Assembly: GCA_951230915.1 (NCBI GenBank)
Contig: OX579638.1
Location: 3,862,696-3,926,695 of the forward strand
Direction: 5' to 3'
DNA length: 64,000 bases
Source of the DNA: Antitrichia curtipendula
Taxonomy: Eukaryota > Streptophyta > Bryopsida > Hypnales > Leucodontaceae
Part shown: piece after piece, positions 48,054 to 61,564 of the stretch
How positions within the stretch are numbered: the stretch's first letter is position 1
Layout: each line of letters opens with the position of its first letter
Made by a program: the position numbers and the translations under genes
The notes under the pieces: model-generated
What the model was told of the DNA's origin: nothing
What the model saw: only the letters and a program-made list of their open reading frames with translations
Databases searched by the model: none

Positions 48054-49066
48054 ATGCAAAGGGTAATTTTTTTAACCTTGATTTTTGTAGTGGGTACTTT
48101 GAAAACATTGATAAAAGTTGCAATGGCAAACATATCCATGGACTGATTAAATAAATTTTAACAAGTGTAGACAAAAGTCACAAAACGGCTCGACAAGCAA
48201 GAAAATATTTTGGAATTTATTTATATTGATTGGTTAGAGGTTTTTTTATTGTAGATAGCTATTGATACACTCAAATAAGTATTTTATTTGGATACTTGAA
48301 TGATTTGTGAATACTTTCTGACTTTTGGTTTGTAAGTAGAGTGGAAACAAATTTTAGTAAAAAATACTTTCCATGTCATTTGTATGAATTAGAGCAAAAC
48401 TAACATTAAAAAGTGATTTTTTTGAGCTTGTCTTCAAAAATAAGAAAAATACAAACTTTTTTTTCAATTCTTGAATCAAAAGTTAGTAATAAGTAATATG
48501 TATGCAATGTGTGAGGATATAACTATTGCAATGCTTCTTGTGTACCATAGACAAAGGTACAATTCATAATTAAACAATTATTTTGAATAGAAATTGAAAA
48601 ATCACAAAAATATTATGATTCAAAGATGAAATTCCTAAAAATCAGTTTTTAAATCCGAGAGGTCTCATTTTTTTTACTTTCCTATCATATGGATTAAATG
48701 ATTGGTCTTTTAAACAGATTATGAAGTTAAAATAACTTCAAATTAATGCTGATGAAATGGATTATAAAAATAAAATAATTATTTTGTTTCAATGTTGATG
48801 AACAATACCTTCTTCTATGGTAGTGGGGGAAGTCACACTTGACATTAAGTAAACTTGTTTGATTTCCTCCATCTCAATAAATGGAGGACATGACCTCTTC
48901 AAAGTCCTCTATTTAAGAGTTGAAATCTAATTTATCAAGCTTTGAGTTGAGGAATGAGAAATGATAAAATTTGCATGGAGAAAATATCAATGCTTAAATA
49001 CTACCTAGCCCTCCGTTTCTTACTTATCCCTTGAAAGGCCCTTGGGGTTCTTTTGTATAACCGTGT
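48054..49066. other. AT-rich intergenic sequence
   Basis: No gene, RNA gene or element boundary could be supported. Confidence 0.4.
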
Positions 49067-49889
49067 TTAACCCCTAAGTGCCTAAGCCTTTCCAAGGGTG
49101 TTTTTCCTATGAAAAAAGAGCATAGGAGAGTAGTTATCCCCCATGAAGCAAAATTTATTTTTTTCGAAATCTGACCGCATAGATGTTTCTAGAGCTTGCT
49201 TGTTAGTATGTATACCAATTTTGAGTATAAAATTCAATAGGAGTTGTGAGATTATAACAAAAGAAAAGTATGCATTCTATTTTTAGTGTGCTGTCCCTCC
49301 CCACTATGTTGCTGAAATTTGCATATAAAAGTTTTTTGGGATGGGAGGTGACATGAACAACTACAAATAGTGTTAGTACACTAAAATGCACTTTCAAAAA
49401 ACTTGATTTCACATGAAAAGCTATCAAACTCATTATACACTCAACCTTGTAATTGTTGGAATGCAATTTTGTTTGATAAGTGGAAATTGCAAAAAACTCC
49501 AAATCAACACTTGCATGTTTAAATTTTCAAAACGGTGAAAATCACGAAAACACTTTACTCTTTCCATTGGGACCATTTTCAAAGCAAATGGATATGTACA
49601 ATTTTTTAGATTTCAAATCAAGTGAAATTAATGAGCTTTGTTCAAAACCGAGAAATGAAGTGAAATTGGCAAGCTTTACTCTTCACTAATGGTACGTATA
49701 TGTAGTTGAGGACCTCTAGAAAATCAAATATTAACCTTTTCCAGTGAAAAATGAAAGTTTTCAATAGTTAACCCTCAAAACTGCCTGTAAATTTTTTTTA
49801 AACGGTCAAATATTTTTAACTGCCCACTACAAAATGAGCCTAAAATTTCAGGTCAACCATATATGGTCGCCCAGGCAATTAGGGGTTAA
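49067..49889 (-). mobile_element. TTAA-family element, subfamily G, complete copy (823 bp)
   Basis: Bounded by TTAACCCCTAAGTGCCTAAG on the left and GGCAATTAGGGGTTAA on the right. A subterminal hairpin-like motif (ACCATATATGGTCGCC) sits near the right end, and the homologous left end at 40485 has a similar hairpin. The interior is homologous to 44560-45005 in reverse orientation. A 99-codon frame at 49502-49203 overlaps the interior but is not recognisable as a protein. Confidence 0.65.
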
Positions 49890-52157
49890 CCGTATAACTC
49901 TTCAATTGTGGTTTACTACATAAACTGTGATACATTGTTATTTACATACTCTACCATAATCATTAATTTATTTTGTATTGAACAATATTTGGTCAATATT
50001 TTTTTGGTCAAATACCACTGTATTTGTAATATACTATATGGCTACAAAGGATATTTAGGCCCTTCTATGATTAAAGAGAATAGGTAATGAAGTGGAGGGG
50101 AATAGAGATGAAATTTGGAATTTATCAAGGATGCTGAAATCAATTGTGATTTCTCTAAATAATTCTAATCAATCTAACCTTGAAAAAATGGGCCTATGAC
50201 CATTTATTAAAATTTCAAAACCATTCACTATGCTCCCATTTTGCAACAATTTGTGAAATTTTTATATTTAATTTTTAGAGATGAAACCACATATTTCTAT
50301 AATTCATAAAAATTTCAATTTTTTGGGTGAAGAATTGATATTATTATGAATTTTTTTTAATCAAAAGTGAAAATAACTCATATGAAATTCAAAATATGTT
50401 TAAAAAATCTGGATTTTTCACCATATGTGTATGCCACAGTGTAGAATATCTTGGTGTAAATGAAGTTATTAAATCATTCTAAAATTAGAAAATCAACAAA
50501 TCATAATTACAGGCCCAAAGTTCAAATCACAATAAAATATTGAAATTTTTCAATTTTTCAATTTTTCAAATTGGGCTAAAAACTAGACTTAGCTTTAATT
50601 CATCAATTGGGCTCAAATTCAAAAAATATTATTTTTATGGCTGAAATTTAGCTCTAGAGCAAGGAGATAGAAGTGACCAAAATACACTACAAGGTGATCC
50701 ATGGATTGGACATCTTCTTTTGAGGGAATGCCTGCAAACACATTTAGGAACCTCCCCAAAACATTGGATTAAAAAACTCTATTTTTCCATCCTCCAAAGC
50801 TCCCTAAAATCATCCATCAGACACTTTCAGTCCTCTGCATCCTTACAGGGTTAAGGTAGAACCATGGAACTACCGGTAATTTGCACACTCAGGCTGGAAA
50901 CAAGGAATCAAAGATGAAGCAGCTCGTCACTTCACAGAAAGAACTCACACAAATTGCAAGATTAGAATCACTTCACACAAAGAATTAAAAGCAAATTGCA
51001 GAATCCGCATTCTGAATTTATGGTCAGCAGAGAGTTGAATTTGCACTTTCAAAAAAATCGAAAAGACCTACCAAAGCTCATAAAAATGCAAAAAAACTGA
51101 GTCTTGGAATAATTAGAAAATACTATAGACAGACTCCTTGGATTGACTTATGGTTGATATGGAGATAAATTAGGTCCAGTTCAAATAGCACCAAATATTA
51201 TTGGAACGTACACAACTGTGATGAGATTGTAAGCTTACATACGGCACCTGACTTGCACGATGTGAGCTCTATCTCAAACGCTTGAGTAAATTTGACAGAA
51301 AATACCCTAAACCCAAATCAACCCTAAGGTAAATTCACACTTGCATCGTGGAAACCTAACTTTGACAAAAAATATCAAAAAATCATCAACATAATAATGG
51401 ATCCATATAATTACGCTCACAGCATCGAACCTAAGGAATTCGTAAATAGGAGGCTTGGAGATGACGAACGAGAGATCTTCCAGGGAGGAAATCGACTTCT
51501 TATTTCACAATTGCAATACCGACTTCTCTATACTGAGACAGATGACAGTCTTGGTCATGAATTGAAGCTTGCTACGAGAACTTCTGAGAGACGCAACAGA
51601 TTTTAGGTTTCCTAGCTCACTTGCTCAAATCAAGTTCAGTTCATAGTGACCATTTGATCTCCTCATGCCGGTCATATCACAAATTGATGCGATTGGCTAA
51701 CAATGACAATGATTGAAGAGTCGGTTGTCCAGTACTGTTTGAATTCGACAAAAGACCTGTGAAGACATTGTTGGACGACAGGCCTAGAATTTCCACATTC
51801 TCTTTTGGTGTTGGGATCGAACCAAGAACATTGACAGAGGTTTTACGTACCTGCCCACCAAATGCAATGTTCCAGGAAGACTTGCAACTTACAAATCAGA
51901 ATAATAAAACTTAATTGAAACAATGCACGCAAAAGTGATCTGCAGAAGTCAACCATACCTTGACTTCTCCTAAGATTGTGAATACCTCTTCCAGTATTAG
52001 TTGCAATGTTTTCTTGAGGTGCTCATGTACAAATTCTTCTTTTCAGATGAATGCCTGAGCCCTGGAGTTGGACAATAGTAACATTCTAAGGTCACTATAC
52101 CTTATACTAGACTGTAGCACAAACGATGGTAGCTTGATTGATGCTTTGATCGATACT
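49890..52157. other. Intergenic sequence downstream of the AAA ATPase gene
   Basis: From 49890 to about 50850 the sequence is AT-rich with nothing recognised. From 50850 to 52157 composition is closer to the genes. A plus-strand frame at 51397-51606 (from ATG, starting MDPYNYAHSIEPKEF) could be an exon or a small protein, but nothing supports it beyond being open. A GGTTCGATCCC motif on the minus strand near 51820 recalls a tRNA or SINE B box without a convincing A box. Part of this stretch may be the 3' untranslated region of the ATPase gene. Confidence 0.35.
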
Positions 52158-55100
52158 TCATTCGAAGCGACTTCTTTCTTCTGAGGACTGCGATGCCCGC
52201 TTTGCTGTATACACTTCCAGTGATTCAACCAACTCATTCAATGATTGTTGGATGTCACGAAGGGTAAGTCTGCCTCTATTATTGTTCTTTGACAAGATCA
52301 TCGCCCTCTGCACAACATTTCGGATGTCTCGACCGTTGAGCTCATGTTTGGAAAATTGTTCCAGTTGAGCATGTGCGATATTCTTCATGTTGATCCGACT
52401 TAAGATTGTTGACCATATTTTTCGTCGATCATCTTGACTGATTTCGTAATACAAAATCATGTTGATACGTGATCGGAAAGCCTCATCAAATGTCACAATG
52501 CGGTTTGTGGTAAGAAAGAGAACTCCACGGTAATACTCCAGATTGCGTAGGAAAATCCCAGTCATGGCAGTCCGTGTCAAGTCAAAACATGATCGTTTTT
52601 CCAGGTACACATCAACCTCGTCGAGCAGAAGGATAGCAGACCATGTCGTCGCCACATCCAAGACTTTCACCAGATGCGATTCAAGGGCGTCTGGAGTTGT
52701 TCCTAGTTCGGAGACACTCAAAGACCAAAGAGGAGCATGCAATTTCTCTGCAATAGATTCAGCCGTCAATGTCTTCCCTGTCCCGGGTGGACCATAACAG
52801 AGAATGATGCAGCCCACCCCCTTTGAATCGATGGGATCAATTTGTTGAGAGGAGGCTTCATCTCGAACCCCTTGATCAATGCCGGCTCTCGGTGTGTCCA
52901 TGTTGCCTTTCGGCATGTATTCGCGTACTAATTTCTCCACAAGCACTTTCCTTCGTTCAGGCATCACAAGAGCATCAAATGCAAAGTCGTTGAAGACAAT
53001 CTCACTGAAGCTGCACACTTGGAACATACCCCACTTTTTCAAGCGAAACGAAAATCCGTAAACCATGGCCGGGGAATACATTCGCTCTAGTGATGTTGTT
53101 ATGTTTTTAGGCTCCACAATATTGTCACGCAACACTTCACATGGTGGTTCTGCACTTTCCATCTGGTAGTTTGGATTCATCTTTGAAAAACTTCCCAAGT
53201 CTACCATAACTCTGCCGCTAGCGATCTCCTTATCGAGCGTCACACAATTGTTTATCGTCTTTTGCATATAGATGAGTCCCTTGTAGTTCACGAAACGATT
53301 TCGAACCAACATAGAGAGTTCACAAAAGACTTCTCCCCTCTTGAGACACTCTTTTTCATCTTTTCCTGGATCGTCGCTGAACCGGAGAGGGTACGTTTTT
53401 AAACTGTTGAATGTGCAATCTCCATCAAATTGAGAAATTGATCGACTTGTCTTATATGCACTCCATGTTCTGCAGTTGTAATCCCACTTCTTAATATAAA
53501 CCTTCAGAAAGCCTATACCATATTCTACTCCAGTAACAATCCCCAAAAGCTTTTCATCGGTGATTACACATTGATACACCACCTTTGTACGAACGGGGAA
53601 AAATGCCCAAAGCATGTCCCACGACACACGACGTCCTTCTTCCATTTTTGAATACTGATCCAAAATAGGCTCAAGTTCTTTGTCCATGAAGCGTAACAAG
53701 TGACCAACTTGAATCTGTAGCTTCTCTCTATCCTCCTCAGAAAGTTGTAATTTCCCTGGGAAGACTTGATTTACTCCCTCCAACTCTATTTCTCTTAGTT
53801 TTCCACGAATATGGAAGAGTTCTGATGCATAAATTTGTACACTGTCTTCGGTACTTGCATATATGACTCGTGGGATCAAGAGCTTGATGATCTCTAGTAG
53901 CAAGGAAGGTGAGAACATGCGGATATAGTCTTGCTCTGACCACATTTTTTTCTTCAAACCATACACGACTTCAAACAATTTCATCTTGAGTGGAGTACTG
54001 TCTTTCTCATTGTCACCATATTTCCTCAACCTTGTGACACCAGGTCTGGGTTCACATTCTTGATATGCTTGCCATTCCCAATCCACATCATCGCCTTCAT
54101 GGATATCACTAGATCCATCATCACTTAGTGTGTCAGATTCCTCATTGTAGTTGGGATTCATTTCAATCAATGTTTTACTTATTTTGGCAATGGATTCAGT
54201 CAAAGAGACGAGCATCCCCATAAGCGTACGGTTGGTTGCATTTTGAGACGTATTACTGGCTACAGAGTTGTCAATTGCGTCATCGTCACACTCTATAGAT
54301 GCACCATCCAATGATTCATGCTCACATTTCCTCCTTTTGGAATTCTTTGCATCTTCCAAATCGGGATGCTGCTTGAAGAGGAAGTTCCAAGTCGAAGAAT
54401 AGAGCACCAAGAATATAAGGCGAACACGCTCAAGCCATTCTTTGATCTTATTCTCTGTGCTGGAATAATGAAGTTCACACACTAGGCATATTAGTATATT
54501 GTATAGTAGCTCCAACCAACAAAAAGCTTTAAACCTAATGGACTAGATAATGTTTAAAGAATTGGGAGGCTTGAGAGCATTGTGGGACATAATGCCTAGT
54601 CTAATAATTCACCACAAAAGTCCATATCTACACTTTTGCAAATCTAAGGGTATAGAAAGAGGGTCTGCATTATGAATTATAACATTTTTCTGAACTATCC
54701 AATGGAATGGTGACAAATCTCCCTTGAAAACCAAACTTGGCATTTTCTATATATATGAATTAAATGCTTGCTTGGAATACAAAGTAGTAGGACATTAACT
54801 TAGGCATATTTATTTACAAATATATTTGAAAGATGTAACAAATTCCATGCATATTTTCTATATATATATATTTGAATTTGTCTATTCAATTAGTTCAGGC
54901 AATTAATACTCTACATGATTGTGAACTTGGTCAATACATTTACTAAAAGTTCTAAACACATGTCCAAACTCCAAACAATGGAATGATGTATATTTACATA
55001 CCTAGGAGGTAATAGTGGCAATAAGATGACAAATGAGAGAGGCACAATCCATGCAAGAGTAGACCCAAGATTTGATGATTTTATCAATTTTTTCCCGTCT

Positions 55101-58100
55101 TGGTAAAGTTGACTTGCGATATAGATCATCAAAATTATTGGTGGTATTCCAAATCTCAGAACTGCCACATGGTGAAGACAAACAAAATGACATTTGATTA
55201 GAAGCATAATGATTAATAATAATGTCTAAAATATAGAAGGCTAGCTTGTAGAAGTTCAATTCTAAATGCTTTGTTAACAAGATTTATTGATTTGAAAATT
55301 ATTAATATGATACAATTTATCATCAAGAAATGAAAAATGTTTTTATAATAACAATTTTGTAATATATTGGCGCAATGCAGAGTACTGTAAAAACTATTTC
55401 ATTCAAAGCCTCTAAAAATTAGGATTGGTTTAGATTAAGATTTTAAGACACTTGCCTTGAAAAGTGCCCAAGAATGTTGTAAATATACATCAATAATTAA
55501 CAAAATTGACATTATCTATAGTGTAATGAAATTAATAAGACAAGCATGTAGTAGACTAACCTGTTCTTAGATTATTGTCTTGAATCTTGACCACAGAGCT
55601 AGTAACCAAAACCTCATGTTCTTGGATGGAAATTTTTTTTGTAGCACATACATATACTTTGTCACAACCGTTGTTGGGTGGCAATTGTCCAAACCACGTA
55701 CAAACTCCCACTTCATTATGTACCTGATGTACAACATTGAACACCAATGTCAATATTATTATCTATATCATTAAGAATTTTTTACACAATACTTTAAATA
55801 ATATAGTATGTACATAATCATATAATTTATCAAGACTCTGCACACTATAAACTATTAAGCAACCTCTCTTTTTACTTATACTAGAGTATGTAACTACACC
55901 TATAATTAAAGAAATCTAATTTGATTGTTTTATCCCATGGATATTAAGATGTCCATGGATGTATCAACACCATGAAAGATACAATCCATGAGGCACCCAG
56001 ACATTGCACATTGACAGCCTAGGGATGGGCAACCAAAAACATAAATCCATACTAGTCTTAATTTGAGGACTTCGTACAAGTGAATTTTGAGTACCTATAA
56101 TCATATCAATTTAACAAAATTAACATAGTTGATTATATATATGTACCCAAAATCAACCTTCTAATATGCTTTTACAAGCATTATTTGTAGTTTTGTAAAA
56201 TTTACAATTATTAAGCTAGTGTAGTTATCTACTTTTGAATAATAATTAGAATTCAAGTACAAAGTTGGCTACATTTCAAGTGAGGACCTTTCAACAATGA
56301 CATTTCTAAAAGTTCCAGTTCACCTGTTTATGCTCAACATTCTGTAAAGTGATGCTCTTATAAAAGGTTGCTGCTTTCAAAGTGACATTTTCCAAGTTCA
56401 GACCTTCGATTGTTAATTTTCCTAACATCAAGAAATAAAACAGTACGTGAGTAGCACATTTTGAGTAATCTATCATAGTTAGCATTCACAAATCAAACAT
56501 TTGCATCCATCATATTAAACATAAGGTAGAAGTACCTATTTGGGACAACTCCCCTGACATGATTTTTTAGGTTGACCTATTGTAGACAATAATTGGATGC
56601 ACTATTCATTGAGAAAGATTCTTTCTTTTTACATTCTTGTCTACTCATCTCTCTTGCCTACTGCTTAGGGAAAAGTGTCAAAGCTCACCACATTAGGTGA
56701 GTCTATGAGACTAGAATGGGTCCCAGTGCACAGGGAGTTCATATCGTGTTCCCGGTGTTCATTCCCGGTGAATTCCCGGTGAGTCTCAAATTTCCCACTG
56801 AACTTTAAAATTTGACACCTGTAAAACTTTTCTATTTACAGGTATTTTGGACACATGTTGCAGCTACACATACACAGGGAAAATTGAGACTCATTGGGAA
56901 TGAACACCGGGAACGCGATATGAACTCCCTGTGGTGAAAAATCCACATTTATATTGAATAAAATATTCATTATTGGGAAAAAAAAATCATTTTTTTTTTT
57001 CATTTTTCCTCATCCTTATGTTTGCACACATTGAGCTCAATTTCTGAACAAATTTCTTATATTGGACAGGCTGAAATGATTAAGTTATCAGGAATAGGTA
57101 CTTCTACCTTATCTAGAGAAAAATCAAACCAGTCAACCCTCAGCCCCTCGCTAATGAAGGAAACAGGTTATATAACTTATATTTACAGTTGGCTCAGCTA
57201 CATTAGGTGCAGGCAGTCAGAATTAACATATTTCATTGGTACTATAACTTCAAAATTGTGCTCTGCCAGGTAATGATTGATTAACCAAAGTCAGATTTTA
57301 CCATATTTCATAGGACACAAGAAATATTTTTGGACTCTCTTTCTATATTTTTACATCAAATTTAAGAATACACTGGATAAATAATTACCTGCTGCATAGG
57401 ATGAGTGCAGAATAACTGGCAGTTTGTCTCAATCAGTATCCAGCTCCAGCTGCTCCACTCCTTCATCTGCGTATTTTCAGTACAATACAAGGGCACGACA
57501 TGAAGGATTAATGAAAGCTCAGTCTGGGCCATTCAAATGACAGCATGTATATATGTATGTACACCTATGCTAAATTAAAGACACATACATGAATATCAAC
57601 TTGTGGATTTGAAGCACTTTTGTACGAGTCATTTGGTCATCACATAAAATTTTCAATCATATCAGTAGTGGTTCTAGCTCAATCAATTAGTTGCAAAGTG
57701 ACGAGCCCAACTTGCTTAATTAATGACGTACCTGTACGGATGAATATTCGGCAATCGCCCAGTTGTACTGTGACTCCATTATCGACTGCTGTACAGGAAT
57801 CGGCGAGTCTGGACAACTCGTCCAAGATGTCATCTCGCACTATTACCTCCTTCTCCAGAATTCGAGACCCTTTTATTGACACAGGCGAGGGACCTAGTAT
57901 CCTCGAATTCTGAGCAATGCGCACAACCTCTGCTGACTTTGGAGATTCTGGTATGCTTATCCTGACATCAGCCGTGGTTTCGCCTTGATACTCGATAACG
58001 TTCTCCTCCCGGTTCTCCTCCACGACGACATTGTCAGAGCGGCTATAGCAATCCCGAACAGACTTGCGGGGCTGAGCTGAAATAGTCTCCTGAGTTTGAT

Positions 58101-58440
58101 CCTTCGAGACACTGCACGGCGGGTGGCCGGGATCCGATGTAGCACGCGAATCATCCCGCTTGGTTGAATCAGTTCGTTTACGTAGTTCCGCTTCCAGTTT
58201 CGAATTTTTTTCCCTATACTCTGCAACCTTTTCCTTGAGTCTTTTTCTCTCATCATTCGGAAAAATCCAAGCGCAACGACACCAGTAGAAAAGGCCGAGG
58301 AGAATGAGATATTTGATAAAATCACTCACAAGATTTATGAGGATCTGCCCAAAAGGATTTTGAGAAAAGAAGTCGCAGAACTGCTCCCACGAGGATTTCT
58401 TCGGTTGACGGCATACAGGAAGCTCATCACGATCGTCCAT
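52158..58440 (-). CDS. AAA+ ATPase with N-terminal membrane module and DUF7025-like middle (5 exons, 1143 aa)
   Basis: Exons are 58440-57732, 56421-56324, 55723-55561, 55161-55002 and 54459-52158. Every intron is GT-AG and the phases (1, 0, 1, 2) match at all four joins, giving 1143 codons without a stop. The N-terminus has a hydrophobic segment (about 30-60), then a charged coiled-coil stretch (63-88). Two hydrophobic segments (about 326-345 and 357-375) and one more near 390-405 follow. Residues about 655-800 resemble the DUF7025 region of fungal AAA proteins (WAFFPVRTKVVYQ, GRVMVDLGSFSKMNP). The ATPase has Walker A GPPGTGKT (933-940), Walker B LLLDE (D990, E991), sensor 1 N1029, arginine fingers in RSR (1039-1041) and sensor-2-like GRDIR (about R1087). 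It is probably a membrane-anchored remodelling ATPase; substrate and compartment are unknown. Confidence 0.88.
56729..56933. mobile_element. 205-bp foldback MITE in intron 1 of the AAA ATPase gene
   Basis: Terminal arms of about 38 bases: CACAGGGAGTTCATATCG at the left and its inverse at the right with one mismatch, continuing through GTGTTCATTCCC. GTG precedes the left end and follows the right end, a possible 3-bp target duplication. It has no coding capacity. Three-base duplications fit Harbinger or CACTA-type movers; the exact class is undecided. Confidence 0.75.
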
Positions 58441-59100
58441 TGTCTCAAACGACGCACCACAGAATGAAATCAAATTCAGGTCTACGACCGAAAGTTTGCC
58501 TATCGATCAATCTTCTGTGTGTATATCTTCTCACCGGCCAGCTCAGAGTTGATAGCAAAGACTGGTTTTGATCAGCACGTGCGGCAGCTCAACTCAGCAG
58601 CCTACACACATTCGATAGTGCAGGAGCATCGAATCGATATGCATGTAATTACGAACGTACCAACCTTCAGGCTAGCTTTGAACAGCACGTACTGCTACCT
58701 CCAAATCTGAAGCTGCGCGCTACATTCTCTATCTTGAACACACCAGTACGTACTAAATGAACACAATGTAACTGCGCTCCAGACTCGAAGAGCAGAAAAG
58801 AAAAGACACTATCGCCGCTTAATTAAGCTCGATCGAACACGATCACTCTTGCAAAAAGCCAAAAACTCTCCCTGTGTCGATCGGATCCAGTGGCTCGATC
58901 AACAAGAAACCAGCCAGCGCAAATAGTCTAAGGAAGTTACACTTGCAAGATACTACAGATTTTATAAGCCATTTACACACTCCGGGCGAATCTATCCCCT
59001 CCGAAATTTCTAGAAAACTTACCTGCCTTTAGTACAGACAGTTAGTCGAAGCCAACCGACCATGAACTGAAGCTGCTCAAAATAATAATAAAGGTAAAGG
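58441..59100 (-). promoter_or_regulatory. Upstream region of the AAA ATPase gene
   Basis: The sequence 5' of the ATG at 58440 is less AT-rich than its surroundings, with several CGATCG-like words. The reading frame is open for some codons upstream but has no earlier ATG. No promoter element could be fixed. Confidence 0.4.
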
Positions 59101-61564
59101 TACATCCACACCTGGACTTAGCAAGCCTTCGTGAACTCAAAGGTACTCAAAGTAATAGTAAAGACACGCTCACACCTGGACTTAGTAAGCATTCGTTTGC
59201 TACAATGGTTGGTAACCGTCAAACCTAGGCTTGAGAGGATTTTTGGACTCAAGACGTGCCTTCCAATTTGGGTAGATATCACTAAGAAAATAATTGTCAT
59301 GTTCAAAGCGTCATTCTAGAATCTCAAAAGGCATTTGAAGTGGTGGTATTATGTATGAAGCTATAGGTAGTGTAGGCAAGGATAGGATAGAGGAAGCAAC
59401 ATGACAAAATGTTATTTTAAGAGTGAAATGTGCATAGGCATGTACAACAAGCTGACAGTCCTTGCAAGTTTGAGATATTAACGCACTTTTTAATTACAAC
59501 CAAGTACTCCTGGAATGTCTTTAGCATGGTTGTGATTTAGATGCTAGGAACAAAAATGCCATGTATATATAAACTCATATTTGAATTTCGTAGATTGCAA
59601 ATGTTAGTGAACTAGACTTGAGCAAGTTTAGGTGTCACTACAAGATCAATAAATCATTTTAGAAGAAATCATATTGCTTTAGCTATAGAGTTAAAAAAAA
59701 CATAATCTTCCTTTTGGTAACCTATTGCATCTATTCATCTTCAATTTAAAAAACTTATATAGCAACAACTATGTTTAATTTGTGGATTTAGAATCAATCT
59801 AGAATTGTCAGTCATTTATGAAAGAAGTCAACTAATTATGATTATGAGAACCTCAACTTATGACAATGAAACCATCAAAAAAATTATGAAAACTATTTTT
59901 TAAATTTCTATATAGTTCCAAAAATTATCCTTACAAGTTACAAGACAATGGAGGGTAGTTGCAAGAAACACTTGTTGTTTTCTAGCCAAAATAGCTTCAA
60001 TACTAGAGTACTATGACCTTTTGAAATAAATTTTTTTAAAACAAAATAAAATATACATAATATGTAAAGCTTTTAAAATAGTACATGGGTGAAAATTCAG
60101 GCCTAAAAAAATTTATCTCTAAAAATTATGCACAAAAAAAGCGTGATGGAAAAATACAAGAAAATAGATACTTTTGAGTTTGATTTTTAGAAATTAGTAA
60201 AAAAATTCTGAAAATTCTAAAAAATAAATCCATTTTTACTAACATTAAGATGCTTCTTCTCAACCATTTTCATCTTGGAAAAAACAAAATTGTGTTCTCT
60301 ACGCATGTGCAAAGGTAGTGCACTTTGAGCACATGTGGAAGGTAGAAAATTTACTATTTTTAAAAAATACTTTGTGAATTTGAGTAACTTTAGTACAAAT
60401 CCTTATATCCCAATTTAGAGCTTCAAAATTGCATTTTTGGATCAAAAATAGGACTAAAAACCTCCAAAATGGCCAAGATAGACATCCAATCGGGGACAGT
60501 TTTAAAATAGTAAATAATTTTTTTTAAATTGAAAAAAATTAGAGAATGTCTAAAACTAGTACATGTACCTTCCCTTAAATTTTTATAGAAAACGAGCATA
60601 CGACGCAAAAGTTATGAGCCAAAAACCACTTGTTCAAGACCAAGGGGACAAGAAATAGGACAAGTGTTTCTTGCAATCACCCTGGAGTTAAAATAGGATT
60701 AGGGGAGGCAATGTTTGACCTCCACAAGAGATATTAACCTTTAAGTTTAGATTGGTGATTAATGTGGAAGTTTAGATTGACTATACTTTGGAAGTTGAAA
60801 TTCATGATGGAGTCATAAGACTATCTGAAGTTATAAGAATTTCAAAGGTGTGTATTTTAGAACATGAATGGATTGAAATATATGTATTTTAGCAATTGAA
60901 ATCTTCATGAGATTCTACTTGGAAGTGATGTGGATGAATTCCTTTAATTTAATTATCATAAAGCATAAGCTATGTACATGGATATGTGATAAAAACACAT
61001 GGCAACAAGAAATTGCTTATTTGTTCCAAACAAGTCCCTTCTCTCTAGTGAAAGCATGTTGTCAAATATTTGTGTATTATTATATCCATCTTGCCAAAGA
61101 ATCTTGGGGGTCCTTTCTAATAGTACAATTCAATCATTTAAGAGCCTACCTCACGTTCCCACACTTTAAAATGTCCTTTGTCCTTCACCAACTAGCACTC
61201 CAAACCAATGAAATTCCATTTTTTTGCTTTGATTGAGAATACCATCAACGGAAAGGAATAGGGGAAATATTATGTCCTTCACAAACGAAGTAGAAATTTA
61301 AATGAAAAACAAAGTATTCAATTCAAGCTCTTTAAGGTGCACTACTTGAGTCCAAGTCAACTCTAATGCACGCTCTAATGTGACTATAGACTATAGAGAG
61401 CTAGCAAGGGTTATGAGTAGTCAATTAATGGAAGAAAAATTTGAGACCATTCATAGTTCTCTAAAATTGCAAGCTATTGTCAAGTAAATTGCAATCTTTT
61501 GATTTTATAGATTCTTGAGTACTAACAATGGTCTTTTCTGATGCAAGGAGATGTGGGCAACTAC
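59101..61564. other. AT-rich intergenic sequence
   Basis: No gene was recognised. A ~45-bp segment (CACACCTGGACTTAG, GTGAACTCAAAGG or similar) is partly duplicated around 59105-59195. The remainder shows no supportable feature. Confidence 0.4.

Noticed and set aside
47177..48139. Protein-coding gene across the 180-bp repeat array
   Set aside because: Frames shift from unit to unit and run in both orientations, so no single product can be supported.
51397..51606. Possible small gene starting MDPYNYAHSIEPKEF
   Set aside because: An ATG and gene-like composition are the only support; no splice partner, domain or upstream signal was found.
51800..51850. tRNA gene or SINE suggested by GGTTCGATCCC on the minus strand
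   Set aside because: The B-box-like word is present but no acceptor stem, anticodon arm or convincing A box could be built around it.
52543..53061. Plus-strand frames opposite the AAA ATPase exon
   Set aside because: Antisense shadows of the ATPase coding sequence.
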